Origin: Ottelia alismoides
Lineage: Eukaryota > Streptophyta > Magnoliopsida > Alismatales > Hydrocharitaceae
DNA: 64,000 nt
Assembly: GCA_037367405.1 (NCBI GenBank)
Contig: JAZKJV010009784.1
Location: 1,302,001-1,366,000, forward strand
Direction: 5' to 3'
The position numbers and the translations under genes were made by a program. Shown here one piece after another: positions 36,115 to 49,130 of this stretch. The first letter of the stretch is position 1, and the number at the start of each line of letters is the position of its first letter. Under the pieces are notes generated by a model, which worked only from the letters and a program-made list of their open reading frames with translations, made no database searches and was not told where the DNA came from.

Positions 36115-39035
36115 ATTGATAGTTGATGAATATGTGATTCATCACTCTAAAAGTTTAAAATAGAGCTTCATTCTTGAATAATTAGATGCATTTTATCATT
36201 TATTCTACATGCATAGTACATGTATTTTACCATTCATGCACTTGTAATTAGTTTATGCATTTTAGCATGCATATTTGCATAAATTAAGAAGCCAAGTTCC
36301 CTTATAAATAACACATGTATATTTGCATATTTTCCTCCAATTTTGTTTATTTTTCACTAACTCAAAATTGAATAAAATCAATCTATAGTGTATATATTAC
36401 TAACACTAATAAATGAAAAAATCAAAAACAATATTAACTTTTATAATTGATCAATAAAACCTAAACCCTAGTTGAGACTACAAACCTTTAAACATGAATG
36501 TCTCTCTCATATAGTCCTTTATGGACTCCTACTTACTTTTGAGTTAATGTACGTTCAATTACCTTTAAAATATGATCAAATTCAAGAAAATCAGAGTTTG
36601 TATGTGAAACTTGGGTTTTAGGCCCCTATTCTTCATTGTACATATTTATCTATTTTTACATTATTATTTTATGTTGCAAAAATAATTCTTTATGGTTTAT
36701 TTCTTTTGAACTTATTTTCTTTGAGTATTGTTTAATAAAATGTGTAAAATCCAAATAAAAATTGAAGCAAAAATCAAACAAAATAAATCAAATGAAGTAT
36801 ATATATATATAGTTTGTACATATGTCCCCTTTATTTTATTTCTTTATTTTTCTTAATTATTAAAAAAATAAAAAAATATTAAGTTGTAAATATTTATTTT
36901 ATATTTTTTATGGTTTTATTTTGATTTTTACCTTATTTAAAAAAATGTCAAAAAATTGCAAAACATAAAATACAATATTTATATCTATAGGATACCACCA
37001 AAAATACTTTTTGTATATATGATTTATTTTCATTTCGGATCCTTCAAAAAAATTACATATCTTATCAAGACGAGCAATTTCATGTTGACCTCTTTTTTAT
37101 TTGACCTCTTTTTCTATGTCCTTTTGGATTTCTCTTTACATTTAAACTTTGATTTTTCTAAGAGTGACATGTGGAAACTCCAGGAGCCGCCACCTGTCAT
37201 CCCTATTTTCTTTATTATTTTCTTTTATATTTAAATTTTCTATTATTATTTCATTTGATTTCTATTTTTTATTTGTTTACTTTACTTCTTTAATTTATTT
37301 TACTTCTTATTTATTTCATATTATTTAAATTATTATTTTTTTATCTTTTTATTTATTTATTGTTTCTATCTTATATTTATAATTATTATATATATTATAT
37401 AAATATTACTGATTTATTTTATTTTATTTATTTTATTTAATTTTATTATTTGTTATTATTATTTCTTTTCCTCCCTGCCATGTGGTCGCACCCCACGTGC
37501 CACGTGGTCGGCTCGTTCTCCTTCCTCCTCAATCCATTTCATGCGGTGCAACTGACCACATGGTGCAGATGAGCACCTACACCTCTGCAGGACCTTGCCA
37601 TTAAAGGAGCACCACTTATACTTTGCCTTGCGTGCAACGCACGACCCATCTCCCCATGTGACTCGAAACTACACGATATGTATCCATCTCCTCCATGCAA
37701 CACCAAGCACCTAAACAAAAGCTGCACCCCCCCCCCCTATCATTGTTCATTCGTCGTTGGGAGAGAGAGATCCAGCTGATTTGGTGACAGCAAGGCATCC
37801 TTCAAGAGAAGACCTCCAGCAAGATCTTAAGGGGAGAAACCCCCTTCGCCGTAGCTCATCTTCGAGTTGCACAATCTTCAGAGGACCCGTCACTTCTTTG
37901 AGGTGATAACCACCATAACTCTCGCTTCCAGGAAATCCCCAAGTGACCTTTGTTCATGTAGATCCACATCCAAGTTAGATTATTCCCTCTCTTCTTCTTC
38001 TTGTCTAACTCTTCCTCTATTTCCTCTACCTCCTCCTTAATCCTCATCTCCATTTTCAACTTCAAATAAAGTTATTTCCAAACTTCTACCATTTTGATCA
38101 CCACTAGACTACCCAGCCAGTTCCCTTTCTATCCCTTCATACTCTTTCATCGATCGACACCAGTCTTTGTCGCCATTAAAGGAGCACCACTCACACTCTT
38201 CTATTTACTAATGAGAATCAAGCCTTCATGATCGAATCAGAAACTATCAATGCATGTCTGAGCTAAAGAAAGCCAACACCTGATACATGAAGTATGTGAT
38301 TTCTTTGAACAATCATTGATCGTCGGATATATGGAAGACAAGGATTTCATCGGATATCTGTCCACGAAGCATCTGAAGAACACAATCAAGGATCTGAAGC
38401 CTCGTCAATACGATCTATACGTGGAGCATGAAGACAAACCACCTGCAACTGATCACGCCAATTTCAAGCATCTCGTGACTGATTGCAGCATCACCACCTC
38501 TTTAGGCTTCATCTTCGCCCTCTAGTGGAGCAGCCTTCTCGTGACAGGACCAATACCAAGAACCAAGTTACAGTTCACTCTTAATCTCTTGTCGTACGCA
38601 GCACGACTGTTGTGCCATCGATGACGACCGAGCAGCCTTCGAGCTTCGATCACTGCACTTGCAACTCTGCCCAGACTTGACAGCAACAACTGACCAAAGT
38701 TGTACGTAGCAAGCATGCCCTTGTCACCTTGGATATAGGGGTGAGCAAAAAATCTGGCCGATCCGACTCAGCCCGGTGCCCGGCACAAGTAAGCCTACCC
38801 CCGGCCTAAGCCTACAATTAATATGGGCATGCATGGGCATTTTTTCAAGCCTGAACGCCTTCTCGGGTCGAGCTCTGGTAGCTCGGACCCAAGACTGAAG
38901 CCCAAGGGTTGGCCCAATAGACCCGACTTGTAGCCTGATGTGGGTCCCGAAAAAAGCCTGACCCGACTCGAAAGAAAGTTCGATGTGGCACCCAACCCTA
39001 AGATCCTAACCCTATGCACATGCCCCCTAGGCCCC

Positions 39036-39160
39036 CCCTTCCCCCAACACATGATAGAACCCCCCCCCCCATCCCCCCACATCCCCCACCCTCGATGGGT
39101 CCCCACTTCCCCCACACACGATAGAAATCCCCCCTATCCCCCCCCCCCCGACGGACCCGA
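39036..39160. repeat. C-rich imperfect tandem repeat in hAT2
   Basis: Two copies of roughly 75-80 bp, each with a CTTCCCCCA-type start, an ACACATGATAGAA or ACACACGATAGAA core and a run of 7-13 C. Long C runs like these may form i-motif or G-quadruplex structures; this is inferred. Confidence 0.6.
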
Positions 39161-39662
39161 CTCCATGCGCCCCATCCTCGCACAGTCGCCTTGCTAGCCA
39201 TACCAACCCTGTTCCTCTCCTCTGGCATCCCATCCTCGTACCGCCACCTCGCTAGTAGTCGCCCATAGGTGATAGCCTAGGCCCACCACCCGTCATCGCC
39301 CCTACCCTGTGCGACCCTCTCCTCTCCTTTGAACTGCCAGCCTACCTTGTCAACTGCTCGTGAAGCCTCCTGTACTTGTCGGTGTTGCCAGCACACCGCA
39401 TGTCATCGCAACGAAACCATCAAGAAGGTATACCTTGATAGTTCCCCTATTTAACATATCATTTTTTATTCATAGTGTTGAATATTATACATGATGGTTG
39501 TTTTTTGTTGAATATATTGTTGATTATCAGAATGTATCCAATGAAATTTGAGTCATTATGCATGTTTGATTTGTCCAAACTAGTGGTTGTATGATTGTAT
39601 CCAATGAGACATTATGCATGTTGTTGACCCATGGTTGTGATATTATTATCATTCTTTAATAG

Positions 39663-41629
39663 ATGTCGAATACACAAAATGAGCATGATGTCTCCACTTC
39701 TGTAATAGAGTAGGAATTTGTGAGAGGGGAAGAAGAACATGGGAAAGATGACTTTCTCGAACACGAAGGGCCAAACAAACGTTCATGACAGTCTCACTCG
39801 TGGGTTTGGAATCATTTAACCAAGATAGGTATCATTGATGGAATGGAAATGTGTCATTGTAATCACTGCAGGAAACCATTATCATACCAAACGAAAAGTG
39901 TCAAAAGTCATCTAATACGACATTTAGAGAATAAATGTCTTTACTACAAGAAGTATGGGAAAAGTCAAACCTTATTAAATGTTCTTACATTCGATCAATG
40001 GAGTACAATTTCTTCTTGGAAGTTTAATCCAGAACATAGCCGCACTGAATTTGTCAAATGGCTAATCTATGGAGAAGTGTCATTTACAGTTGTAGAAAAT
40101 CCCAATTTTCACAGTTTTGTTGGAGGTCTACAACCTAAATAAAACGTCTTGTCTCATTTTACATTGAATAGAGATTGCATGAAATTGTATGAGGTTGAGC
40201 AGAAGAAACTGTTAAGCATCCTCAACAAATCAGGTACGAGGATTTGCATAACAACTGACATGTGGTTTTCTATTTAGAATTTGGGGTACATAGTCATCAC
40301 AGCTCATTTCATTGATGATTATTGGAAGTTGCAGAAGAAAATTTTGAGTTTTGCAACATTAGCTTTACGTCATACTGGTCATAACATATCAGATATGATG
40401 ATTACCGGGTTGATTCAATGGAATATTACAAAATTGTGGACGTTGACAGTTGATAATGCGTCCACCAATGATTTCGTGATAGGAATTTGGTTGACCATCA
40501 TTCGTCAACCAACTCACTTTTTCTTGGTGGTATTTTTTTCATGTCTGATGTTGGGCACATATTCTAAACCTAATCGTGTAGGAAGGTTTGTCTGAGATTG
40601 ATGAAATTATTGGAAAATTCCGCTACATAGTGAAATGCATTAAGTATTCTACATGTCATCATCAAGAGTTTCTTAATTACGCTAGTCAGGAACACATTCA
40701 AGTGACAAAGTCCCTAAGCTTGGATGTAAGCATACGATGGAATTCTACATTCCTAATGCTTGAATCTGCAACATTGTATCAGAAAGTCTTCAATCGAATG
40801 AAGACTCAAGATTTTCAGTTGATGGATGTTCTGTCACCCTCTGAGTGTTAGACGATGGAGTTCATAAAGGAAATTTTAGAAAACTTCTATACTGCAACTA
40901 AGTTCTTTTCCGATCAGAAATATGCAACTGCAATTTATTTTTCTATTTGATTTTTGAGATAGAGAAGGAGTTGATTTCCTTGCAAAACAATGAAGATGCT
41001 TCAATCCGAAGTATGGCCACCAAAATGTTCATTAAATTTGACAAGTATTGGACAGACAATGATGTTATGTTGCCTCCGGCCATTGTCATTGTTTTAGATC
41101 CACGTTACAAATTTGAGTTTTTACATTTCTCTTATATAGAACTCTACTCGTTGGAGGAGGTAACTGAATATGTAGGATAGGTGGAGAAAGTTTTCCAAGT
41201 GATATATGATGAGTATGTTTTGACTTTATAGGGAAGGAAGATGCAGAAAATACAATGCAAAGGGCTGCTGAATGTGATCCATGTGAACCAAGAGTGAAGG
41301 AGGACACTGGATTGAAGTTCTTAAAACAAAAGAAAGTCTTGAGATATACAGAATAAGGAAAATCTGAGCTGCAATTGTACTTAGAAGACAACTATACCAA
41401 CAATGTTAACGATTCCATCTTTGATATTTTGTTGTGGCGGAAGCTAAATGCAAGAAAATATCGAATTTTATCACACATGGCATGGGATATTTTGGCAATT
41501 CCAGTCTCAATTGTTGCATCAAAGAGTGCATTCAGTACCAGAGGGAGGGTCATTGCTGCCTATAGGAGATGCCTTGATCCAAACACCATCGAAGCTTTGA
41601 TTTGCACTAAATATAAGATACATGGTTAA
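39663..41629 (+). pseudogene. hAT2 transposase, broken
   Basis: Pieces in order: a BED finger (CHCNHCRKPL, then SHLIRHLENKC) near 39850-39935; ICITTDMW near 40250; IVITAHFIDDYW at about 40290; LTVDNASTND near 40450; SIRWNSTFLML near 40730; the LDPRYKFEF motif near 41095; and the C-terminal hAT domain at 41400-41629. In that last domain the family SESAFS motif reads SKSAFS, replacing the catalytic-position E by K. Several stops and at least two frameshifts divide the frame. About 690 codons in the hAT1 counterpart. The protein cannot be made. Confidence 0.88.
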
Positions 41630-43753
41630 GGTGGTGAGTTTGCGGGTGATAAGAAGAGGATGATGATACCGAGTCTAGTATAATTCTATCTCGTTAGTAT
41701 TCATTCAATAAATTTATAAATATTACATTTTTCCATACATATTTTGATACATATTTTCAAGTATAGGTTTGGAAACAATCTATGAGTGACTGATGTAGGC
41801 CTCTATGCATGTGTTTACACTCTTCGGATTTAATTGTAAAACATTTGCACCTGCATTGCAAGTTTCTGATGAGGATCATTTTGAGAAAGCCATCGAGACT
41901 CGAGACTCATGTCATGTGCCTTACTCTCTTATTCTAGGAAACTGTTAAAAACCAATTGTAATATTTTTAAGGTGAAAAATATTTTTTGTTTGAGACTTCT
42001 TATGTTGTGCATGTTTTTGTTGTATTTTGAACAAGGTACCTGAACAATCGATTCAGAGCCCCATCCTCAATTTTATTTATGCTAGCTCCTTCTGGTTTGA
42101 AGTTTATTGGCTCCACGAGCCTTGTGTTGGCATTGACTTTTGTTTTTCTATGTTATATTATTTCAATAGATCTTCCTTTTTAAATTGTTGTTATTCTCTT
42201 TATTCATATTTTTATATTATTGATTCGTTCTTACAAATTAAGTTGTTTAAACGTCGACTACGTTCATGTTTCGAAGAAGCACATATTTAATCTGTATATT
42301 AGCAAAATAAATATTCATTATTTTAAGGTTTAAAAAAGAAGGGGAAACTTTTATTTTTAATGTAGCGGGTCGGCCGGAACCGACCCAGTCCATATACTTG
42401 TGGGTCAGAATCAGGCTTGGGCAGCCATTTCAAAAATAGATAGGCTTAATCCTGTCCCGTAGGCCCATGAATTGGCATCGGGCTCGGGTTGGGCTGAGTT
42501 AGGCCATGCCCGGCCCGATGCTCATCCCTACTTGGACATCCTCGGCCTATGCACCCTCTTTCACTGCTGTAATACCTCCTTCCCCCCTCATGTGAGGCAC
42601 ACATGCGGGAAGTGGTCATTTGCAGAGCAACCACCTATTCTAGATTCATAGGGACATCCCCAATGGTCAAGGCATGTATAAAATACGTGTCAAGTGGTAA
42701 AAATGCACGAACAACCCCCTCATATTTCGCAATCACTAGCTGATCTAACTTTCCAAGAGGCACTTGATGCCCACGAGACCTCTTGGGAAAACATCATAAA
42801 TGCCCCCTGGGTTTTGGTAATTCTGTAGTCACTTGCATCTTGTTTTTATTATATTAGTTTGTTATTGAATTTAGAATCCAATCTTTGCGTGTTAATTTGA
42901 ACTTTCATCTCGCATCAATTTTTAATTCTAAAAATTACACTTTGTAGAACTACTCATGAATATCATTATGGATGCTTGATTGAATTTTTTAGATTATGAT
43001 TGATTTAACATAAATATTTTGGTGAAAAATTACATAATTTACCTGTTGTGTGATTTTAATTTGATATTAAATTGATTATTGCCCCAAAAATTCCCAAAAA
43101 TTCAAAGTATCTAGAGTTTAGTGTGTTTACATCATGCCCAAATCTCATCCCATTTCATACATATCAAGGACTCGATAAATAATTGGTAATTTGAGAAATT
43201 AATTAGGTTGTGGATCAATTATTTCTAAGATCTCTTAATTTTCCTGATTTCCTCTCATAGACTTATCTAAGATAATTTTATTTCTGAAAAATAAATTGGT
43301 CTTCAGTTAAAAAATAAATTACGAAAAAACAATCTTGCATGCATATTTAATTTGTAGTTGTATCATATTGCATCAGAAAAAATCCAAAAAATTACAGATC
43401 ATTAATTTTATCATTCTTCTTATTTTGGCCAAGTTTTAGGATTTTTGGACATCTATTGATCAAGATTTGCTTTTTAGACCCTATACTTGCCTAAATTTGC
43501 ATGATATTATTAATTTCATAAATATATATATATAGAAAACACTTCTATGAAAACGTAAGGTCTAAATTAACTATTAATCAATCTATGGAGACAGTTACTT
43601 CCCTGAGTTCGACCTTGGGCTTGCCTAAGTAAAATATAAATTTACCACTCGCTTTAATTGCTAAATTTAACTAAGTATCGTGTTGATAAATCCTGGTTTT
43701 CTGAATTCTACAATATTTCAATATTATTAACATAATGTTTTTAGGGTTTTTCA

Positions 43754-46287
43754 TGAGCCATGTGAGCTTGAGGAGAACCATTTCTACAATAAATGTTATT
43801 GTAATATTTAATATATCAATAATAGTTAGTGGTTTATTTCACTCCCTGTTTGAGATTAAATGAATGAATGTACTATAAGGTCCCTTAGTACAATTAGGGT
43901 TATATACGATGGCCATCTTAATGATCATATAATTGTTGATTAAATAGTTTAATCATAGAGGTTGGTTCTTAGATGAATATCTAAGGAGTTAGATTGGGGA
44001 CACATCAAGCACCGCCAAATGATTTGTTAAGAGATGATTTCCAGCCAGAGAAGGAGATGATAATCTTTCTCTTTTGGATGATATCTGACCAACCTCCTTA
44101 TGCAATTCCTCTTCATAGAAATAGAGATTCGGAGGTGTTAGATATTTTAGGACAAAGAGTCAACTTAGCAAGATTAAGATAACCAACATAAGTCGTATGC
44201 TATTACGATATAGGCATGCATGCTCTGATCGAAGATAGATGTATTGCTATATGTCTAAGATGTACATTTGGCAGACCAATAGGTTGATGGCCTAATCAAG
44301 ATCTTTACATCGGTGACCTGGTGTGAATACAACGGCATATGAGTAATACGATCTCTCAAAGGGATCATACAGGTTCACCTGTGAATCGGAAGGCATGACC
44401 TCACTCGTGATGTATTGGGATCAATCAAATTCCTCGCATGGTAATCTTGCTTTGGAAGCATGACAAGAATTTGTAGATATAATATATGCTTTTGGAAAGC
44501 GTATGATCAATACCTACTCCCAATGACCTAATGAGGAACTTAATGATAAAACATTGAAGTAGACAGTCTAAATAGATGACTAAAACATTGGAATGATAAC
44601 ATTGCAAGATGTATATGTATTAGGAATACTTGAGGGTGATGTGATTATAAATGATTTTATAACCATGGTGCTTCCATTCCGAGGGAGTGATGAACCAGGT
44701 TTGGATTTTAATGACTCCTCTTAGTATAGAAGTGACCTAATCTTAATGCAAATGTTGGACAGTAATCTGGATCTGATTCATTTGTAATGAGAAGATTAGA
44801 TTTACGACTTTGATTCAATCGAACATCTATGGGAGGTCCTTGAGATCTGAATTTGATATGTGATCTCAATATCCAAGTCATTATATGTGGAACGTACAAT
44901 CTCCCAGTCCATGTCTCTAAGATTCTGCGGAGAAAGCACATTATTCTTGAAAGACTTCAAGAATAATTCCATTGATAAATATGTATCCAAGCATTGAGAA
45001 ATTGATAAATAAATGTGATTTAATTACCAAGAATAATTTTAATTTGATTCATATTATTTAGATGCATGAAAATGATGATTTAATATAATTACATGTGATT
45101 TAATTATTATGGACATGAATAATGCGGATAGCACTATTCGTATTGATCGTATATATTATAGATGTGATTTATAATATATAAGAGAAGATATTTGTAAATA
45201 ACATTTATAATTTAAATGTTGACGTGAATTGGATTCACATTGAACAACTAATTGAAAATGTGATTTACATTTTATTTTGAGTTGTGAATTTGATTCACAA
45301 ATTTCCAATGGCATGATTGAAATTTCACAAATTAATTCGGAACTATTTTGTGAAATAATTTACAATGAGAGTTGTTGTAAATAATTAAAGGATTATATGA
45401 GATGTGTAATATCACATAATAGGAGCTCACCTTCCATGTAGGGAGGATGGACGACCACCCTTAAGTCATAATTCAATGTTGTCGTCCCCCCCCCATATTA
45501 TGAAGGATGTATCCCCCTTTCCTAATCCTTTAACATTCATTAATTTGATTGAATTAATCTACATTGATATTATTTAATATATATAACTTAATGAAATTAA
45601 TTATTGTTGTATTTTTTACAACAAAATCATGGCCATTGAAAGAAACACAAATCAATCTCAACCATTGGATTTGTGTTGTCTGTGGATTAAGATCCATGGA
45701 CTCCCAAAATATTATAAAATAAGAGGCAACCCTAACTCTTCATTTGACAATAATTGAATAGCATCTCTCTCTTTCTCACCATTATGCACGTGCCCTCTCT
45801 CTCTCCTTAGAGTGGCCTTCCACTCTAATCACTAGAGAGGATCACCGTCAATGCCATGTCATTGTGTCGTCGCTTCGATCGTTCGTGGATCTCTATCTCC
45901 TTCAGTACATCTCGCTTGTGAAGAAGGTACCGGATCTCCTGTGACGAGATCAAGAGATTCCACATTTGGATTATCAATTTGGATTGCGAGGAGCACGCAT
46001 TTCATCAACGCACTCGCAAGCATCTCCTTCGTTGGATCGGACTTGAGACATGAGGCTCTTACTTTAGAGATAAGATCACAACCAAGATTCAAGAGGTATT
46101 CTAATATCTATTTTGTGGATTAGATGAAATGATCCAATAAGTCTTAATGGATCACATTATTTCATCGTTCTTTAAATTTTCTAGATTTTTTTGCATCGAG
46201 CTACTAGTACGACTAGTCGCTCACGATCGCATATGATGTGATCTTCACGCTTCAGTGATGCGGTTAAGGTTCTCTTCAAAACCTTCA
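43754..46287 (+). repeat. Copia 3' LTR (2534 bp)
   Basis: It starts TGAGCCATGTGAGC, where the 5' copy has TGTTAACCATGTGAGC, and ends ACCTTCA. It is followed by AGGAA, matching AGAAA before the 5' LTR at four of five positions. It diverges from the 5' LTR by about 12% over 225 bp counted by hand. Confidence 0.85.
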
Positions 46288-46292
46288 AGGAA

Positions 46293-47856
46293 ATCAAAAT
46301 AAACTAACATATATTTACTTCGGTGAAAAGGGAATAGAAATCGAGTGGTCATCACCTTAATTCAGCGATGGAAGGATAAAGAGGCCCAGCCATGATGAAG
46401 GTGCTCGTCAGCGACCAGATCTCTCCAAATAGGCCTCACTTCTCCATCATGTTAGAGGGGTAAAGTTCCTATTACAAACTCCGAGTTCCATGTGCTCAAG
46501 AGGTACAGAAACAATACTCAAATACATATCAAATAAGAAAATATCACCTGCAGGTGTTTTATATAGTGAAGTGAGGGGCGAATTTCAAATGGAAATGGAG
46601 CATGCTAGCTGAAGCGAGCGTGTGAATAATTAAACGGGCATAAAGATGGATCCAAAGATGGATCTACAAAGGGAAGAATTGGGTTAATTAGGTGAAGTAA
46701 TAAAGCAATAAAAAATCAATAAGAAGGAGGGTATGGGGCGCCTGCCCGAATAAGGACAGGGCACAAAGCGACAAAATAGATAATTAAAATAAAAATAATT
46801 ACAATATAATTTGAAAAATACCTCAAAATAAAAACTTATTCAAATTTAAAATATTTATAAATTAATATCGTATTTTATAGAGATTTTTAGTAAATTAAAT
46901 GAATTAATTTATAAGGTTTATATATTTAAATACATGTATTTTCAGGTATAAATTACTTATATACACAATATACCTATTTTTAATCATTTATTTTTACACA
47001 TATATATACTATTTTATATTTTATTTATATAAATAATACTTTAAGGTTTTATAATACATTTTTATTGTATTTTTATGACTTTATTTAGTTTTATAAATAA
47101 ATACAATTACGTACAATATATGTACATCATACCTATAAAATGAATTTTTGTATTTATTTATTTGTTATTTTTCACTTTTCATATTTTATTTACATTTTGT
47201 ATAAATAATATAAAGCATGTACAAAACTCTAAAAATATAATATGTGTAAATATACAAAGAATAAAAATTTAATACAAACACAACACATGTATATAGGTAC
47301 GAAAAGCTGACTTTCACATCTTAACTCAAACTTTATAGAACCATTTTCATTTTAAAGCTTCTTTTATTTTAAACATAATGAAAGTAAGTTTGAGTCAATT
47401 TATAAAGTAAATATCGAGCTTTCAATTCTGGTTTTAAGACTTTTTCTGGGTGTTGTACCTTTATATTTTATACAAGATTTATTTTTGCAAATATTTTTAT
47501 TATTTAAAACACATTTTAATATGATGAATATATACAATGTGAAATTGATTTTATAAGATTTTTTAAAATTTATTAGCTCTATCTCCTCATAATTTATTCC
47601 TAGTCGACCGTGTCAATGATTGACCTAGTCTCAAGGTTTCGGGTCAGTCTGTCTCTATTACATATATATAGCCTTCTTTTTCTTTTTCTTTTCATTCTTT
47701 ATTCTTTTATTTTGGTATAAATATGTGTCAAATATACAATATTAATAAATATTTTTAAAATGTTAATGAATGAGAATTAAATGTTAGTTACATGTGTTTT
47801 ACTAAGGCTTTTAAGTCAAAATGAAAGAATAAACTTGATGAATTGGTGATCCATCA
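46293..47856 (-). repeat. LTR-D, part right of the copia insertion
   Basis: On the minus strand this begins TGATGGATCACC at 47856, resembling the starts of LTR-A and LTR-B. A purine-rich stretch (AGTAAAGGTAAAGTACAGGG, minus strand, about 47859-47880) lies just upstream and is a likely polypurine tract. That makes it the 3' LTR of element D. The remaining part probably lies left of the copia element. Mostly AT-rich, with a GC-richer block at 46340-46760. Confidence 0.65.
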
Positions 47857-47880
47857 TTACCCTGTACTTTACCTTTACTA

Positions 47881-49130
47881 GTCCCTTAGCAAACACTTAT
47901 TCTAGAATTAAGTGAAAGATAAAAAAGAGAAAAGAAAAGGGAAAGAACTTAGAATAATTATTATTTTTAAACTATTCTTCATAAAATCAAAGAATGGAGC
48001 TTGGTCAGACCTTTGGATTATTAAATTGTCATAACCTTGTTAGAAACTAGATTTAGGACTCAACAACCATTAAGTTCCACAATTCTTTGTTCAGTTCACC
48101 TCGATAGTCAAGTCAGAACAAGTCTTCATATGCAAACTCTTATGACTATGAATCTTACTTGTACATTGAATGTGAATGATATCTCTCCATATCTGAAATG
48201 GTAAAGAAATGGCCTTCTCTAACAAGGTCGCCCTAATTCCCCGGTCTAGCTACTCCTTCATCTAGAAGTGGGCTATTTCCTTCTAGGTTCAAGTTGAACC
48301 AGCCTAAGAAAAGGGGTTGGAGAAGAGAATGGGTTTCGACTAGTGTATCCACATATCATTTAGATCTTGGCTAGTGTAGACAAGTCTCCATCTACATGCT
48401 TCCTTGCAAACTTTGACTTTGAAACATATGCCTTTCTTATTGATATTTTTCTCTCTGATGTGAATGATTTTTAATTTGCTTTTTCTCCTTTTAACATTTT
48501 TGGACACTTTATTTCATAAATTTTACATACACAATTGCATCATTTACATAAGGAGTTTTTCTTCTTGAGTAAGTAGAATATCCCTCTTTTGAAGCTTTAT
48601 TTCAACCCACAGCATCCTGTCTTTAGACTCTGATGCCACTAGAATAGGTTATAGGGTGATGGTCTCCTATTGGGGCAACGTATATTTCCATCATGTGCAT
48701 CTCAAGGTAAAGGATTTTACCCCTCTTTACCTCATCTGTGTTGAGATACATGCAAAGTGCTTGTCGAAGTTAAGCCTTTATCTAAAAGGGTCATGCATGT
48801 GTTTTGAAATATTCTACTTAGACCAATCAAGATGACATGTGAACATAGTCTTATGGACTCAAGGAATTAGGTCGCATTGACCTGAAACGTCTCAATTCTA
48901 GTTCCTATGAGATTCCTCTAAAATTAAGTGGATTAAGATTTTAACCAAGCTCCATTCTTCAGACGTTATTCCCGACTAGTTCAATTATGAACATCATTCC
49001 AAAAAATGTTGATGCAAATGCAACATTTTTTATTGAAGTATATTTTATGATTTAAATTTTTATGTGGGTGTCAAAGAAGTGTTGCAATTTTTTATGAATT
49101 TTAAACTTTTTAAATTTTTATGTGCATTTG
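47881..49130 (-). other. Element D 3' non-coding region
   Basis: No conserved coding motif on either strand. Athila-type elements often have long non-coding or env-like DNA between pol and the 3' LTR; no env-like protein is visible here. Confidence 0.4.

Larger units (their letters stand above)
38736..42530 (+). mobile_element. hAT transposon with decayed transposase (hAT2, 3795 bp)
   Basis: The ends are TAGGGGTGAGCA (38736) and the complement of TAGGGATGAGCAT (to 42530), one mismatch in 12. The flanks are CTTGGATA (38728-38735) and CTTGGACA (42531-42538), an 8-bp duplication with one transition. The subterminal regions are GC-rich with CCCGACCCG-like motifs, as in hAT1. The transposase is related to that of hAT1 but broken. 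Confidence 0.9.
36116..43753 (+). mobile_element. Solo-type gypsy LTR-C, with a hAT inserted
   Basis: It matches 55523-60165, the 5' LTR of element C. The start TGATAGTTGATGAATATG (or TGATGAATATG from 36123) and the end near GGGTTTTTCA are approximate. No internal region or PBS follows, so it is a solo LTR or a truncated insertion. It separates the copia polypurine tract from the copia 3' LTR at what looks like the exact junction, and no convincing target-site duplication is found. Without hAT2 it is about 3.8 kb, AT-rich at both ends. Confidence 0.75.
13383..46287 (+). mobile_element. Ty1/copia LTR retrotransposon with multiple nested insertions
   Basis: The 5' LTR is 13383-15924, the PBS 15927-15938, the leader to 18040, decayed gag-pol 18041-21749 and 35897-36100, the polypurine tract 36101-36114 and the 3' LTR 43754-46287. 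Domain order is gag, protease, integrase, reverse transcriptase, RNase H, which is the copia order. Without the gypsy element A (14.1 kb) and the LTR-C insertion (7.6 kb) the element would be about 11 kb. The 5' and 3' LTRs differ by about 12% over a hand-counted 225 bp, so it is old. Its proteins hold many stops and it cannot move on its own. Confidence 0.88.

Noticed and set aside
36780..37470. Possible CRISPR-like or satellite array in AT-rich repeats
   Set aside because: Only irregular TTTATT runs; no fixed repeat and spacer, and the genome is a plant.
38795..39233. Glycine- or proline-rich frames on both strands
   Set aside because: Products of the C-rich repeats in hAT2, not proteins.
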